Shown here piece by piece: positions 5,615-6,265 of a stretch of 6,265 nucleotides of DNA. The stretch's first letter is position 1; every line of letters begins with the position of its first letter. A program made the translations under genes and the position numbers. The DNA comes from Bacillota bacterium (GTDB lineage: Bacteria; Bacillota; Clostridia; Acetivibrionales; DSM-2933). A model generated the notes under the pieces. That model was not told where the DNA came from. It ran no database searches and saw only the letters and a program-made list of their open reading frames with translations. The stretch spans positions 1-6,265 of the forward strand of contig JAEZNF010000490.1 of the NCBI GenBank assembly GCA_023441845.1. Direction: 5' to 3'.

Positions 5615-6253
5615 TTATGCAGTGCAGGTTCTTTTAAAAATAATTACCTTGAATTTATTGTTTTCAAAGGTCTGGATGTCAAAATCCATGCCAAGCCTTT
5701 CCAGCTCTGTTTCGAACCACGGGGGAACATGGCTGCATACAACCTCCAGCTCATTAAACAGTATATTATTAAGAAACGGCAGAAGAAGTTTCTTGGATGA
5801 AACAGTATGATTCACGCTTTGAATCTTAATAAGGTCTATCGTGTAATTACCCGATACGGCTGTTTTGATTGGCCCTATCTGTACATCCTCCTGCGTTGGA
5901 GCAGAAATATCCTGAGGAGCTTCATTTGTCACCATCTGCCATATGTATTCCAGTGAGGGTAAGGGCTCTCCTTCAAGCTGGACTATGGCAAAACCGTTTG
6001 AAGTGAAAATATTGTAGGGTTGGCCCGATATGTCACTTCCAACTATCACTTTACAACCATTGAGGTTCTTGATTACTTCCGACAGGTTATTCCTTACTTC
6101 ACCGATTCCGCGATATGAGTTAAGCTTTATCCGAAAGTCCGATACCACTTTCCACCGGTCTTCGAACTTTTCATATAAGTTAATTCGCGCATTCTCAAAA
6201 AAGGATGTCGTATAGCCGCTTTCATTGACCAAAACCGCAATTTTTTCATTCAT
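5615..6253 (-). CDS. anfO: AnfO-like protein (Fe-only nitrogenase accessory family)
   Basis: A 212-residue protein that resembles AnfO (PF09582), encoded after the anfHDGK structural genes of Fe-only nitrogenase in Azotobacter and relatives. Recognisable parts are the start KIAVLVNESG, the segment GCKVIVGSDISGQPYNIF (about residues 66-83), which resembles the cofactor-binding NifX/NifB-C-like fold, and C173-S-H-VPPWFE with ERLG just after it. The exact biochemical role of AnfO is not settled; help in making or inserting the iron-only cofactor is the usual suggestion. I prefer ATG 6253: GGTGA six bases upstream acts as the ribosome site, and the product then begins MNEKIAVLVN, close to the family start. 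A GTG at 6262 within that site would add three residues. Nitrogenase genes, if present, would lie beyond the right edge. AnfO-like genes may also occur without them. It precedes the repeat protein in the same transcript. Confidence 0.72.
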   Translation of the reverse strand: MNEKIAVLVNESGYTTSFFENARINLYEKFEDRWKVVSDFRIKLNSYRGIGEVRNNLSEVIKNLNGCKVIVGSDISGQPYNIFTSNGFAIVQLEGEPLPSLEYIWQMVTNEAPQDISAPTQEDVQIGPIKTAVSGNYTIDLIKIQSVNHTVSSKKLLLPFLNNILFNELEVVCSHVPPWFETELERLGMDFDIQTFENNKFKVIIFKRTCTA

Positions 6254-6265
6254 AATGTTCACCGT

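Noticed and set aside
5451..5810. A 119-codon plus-strand open frame opposite the repeat protein and the end of the anfO-like gene
   Set aside because: It is a shadow frame spanning the junction of two well-supported minus-strand genes and has no recognisable domain.

Overview
The window looks like a chromosomal stretch of a low-GC, spore-forming anaerobic Firmicute, most likely a clostridium. The reasons are the AT-rich spacers, strong purine-rich Shine-Dalgarno sites, a SleB/CwlJ-type spore-cortex hydrolase, a HypB nickel-insertion GTPase and an AnfO-family (Fe-only nitrogenase accessory) protein. A placement among the nitrogen-fixing cellulolytic clostridia is a guess from this gene mix. 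No mobile element, CRISPR array, rRNA or tRNA is visible.

Left half, plus strand. About 270 bases without a credible gene (they may hold a leftward promoter) are followed by a near-consensus sigma-A promoter (272-300). It drives a seven-helix TRIC/YadS-family membrane protein (357-983). Then come a hypB gene without a neighbouring hypA (1065-1715) and a secreted protein joining a copper-amine-oxidase-N-like domain to a SleB/CwlJ hydrolase domain (1822-2649). A hairpin with T tracts on both sides (2813-2855) sits between this gene and the convergent deoC.

Right half, minus strand, read from right to left. An anfO-like gene (6253-5615) is followed after 26 bases by an unrecognised 315-residue protein (5588-4641). 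That protein has about seven FYxxGxIKS-type repeats and a C-x2-C-x2-C-x2-C tail. A 3' region with two hairpins follows, the second a good terminator. Next come ndk (4367-3957) with its own terminator, a possible 47-residue small ORF (3837-3694), and deoC (3609-2932).

The genes do not form one pathway. ndk and deoC both belong to nucleotide metabolism but are separated by terminators. hypB and anfO both concern metalloenzyme assembly (nickel and nitrogenase respectively) but are on opposite strands and far apart. The tightest functional unit is anfO plus the repeat/cysteine protein, and this is the part most worth following up.
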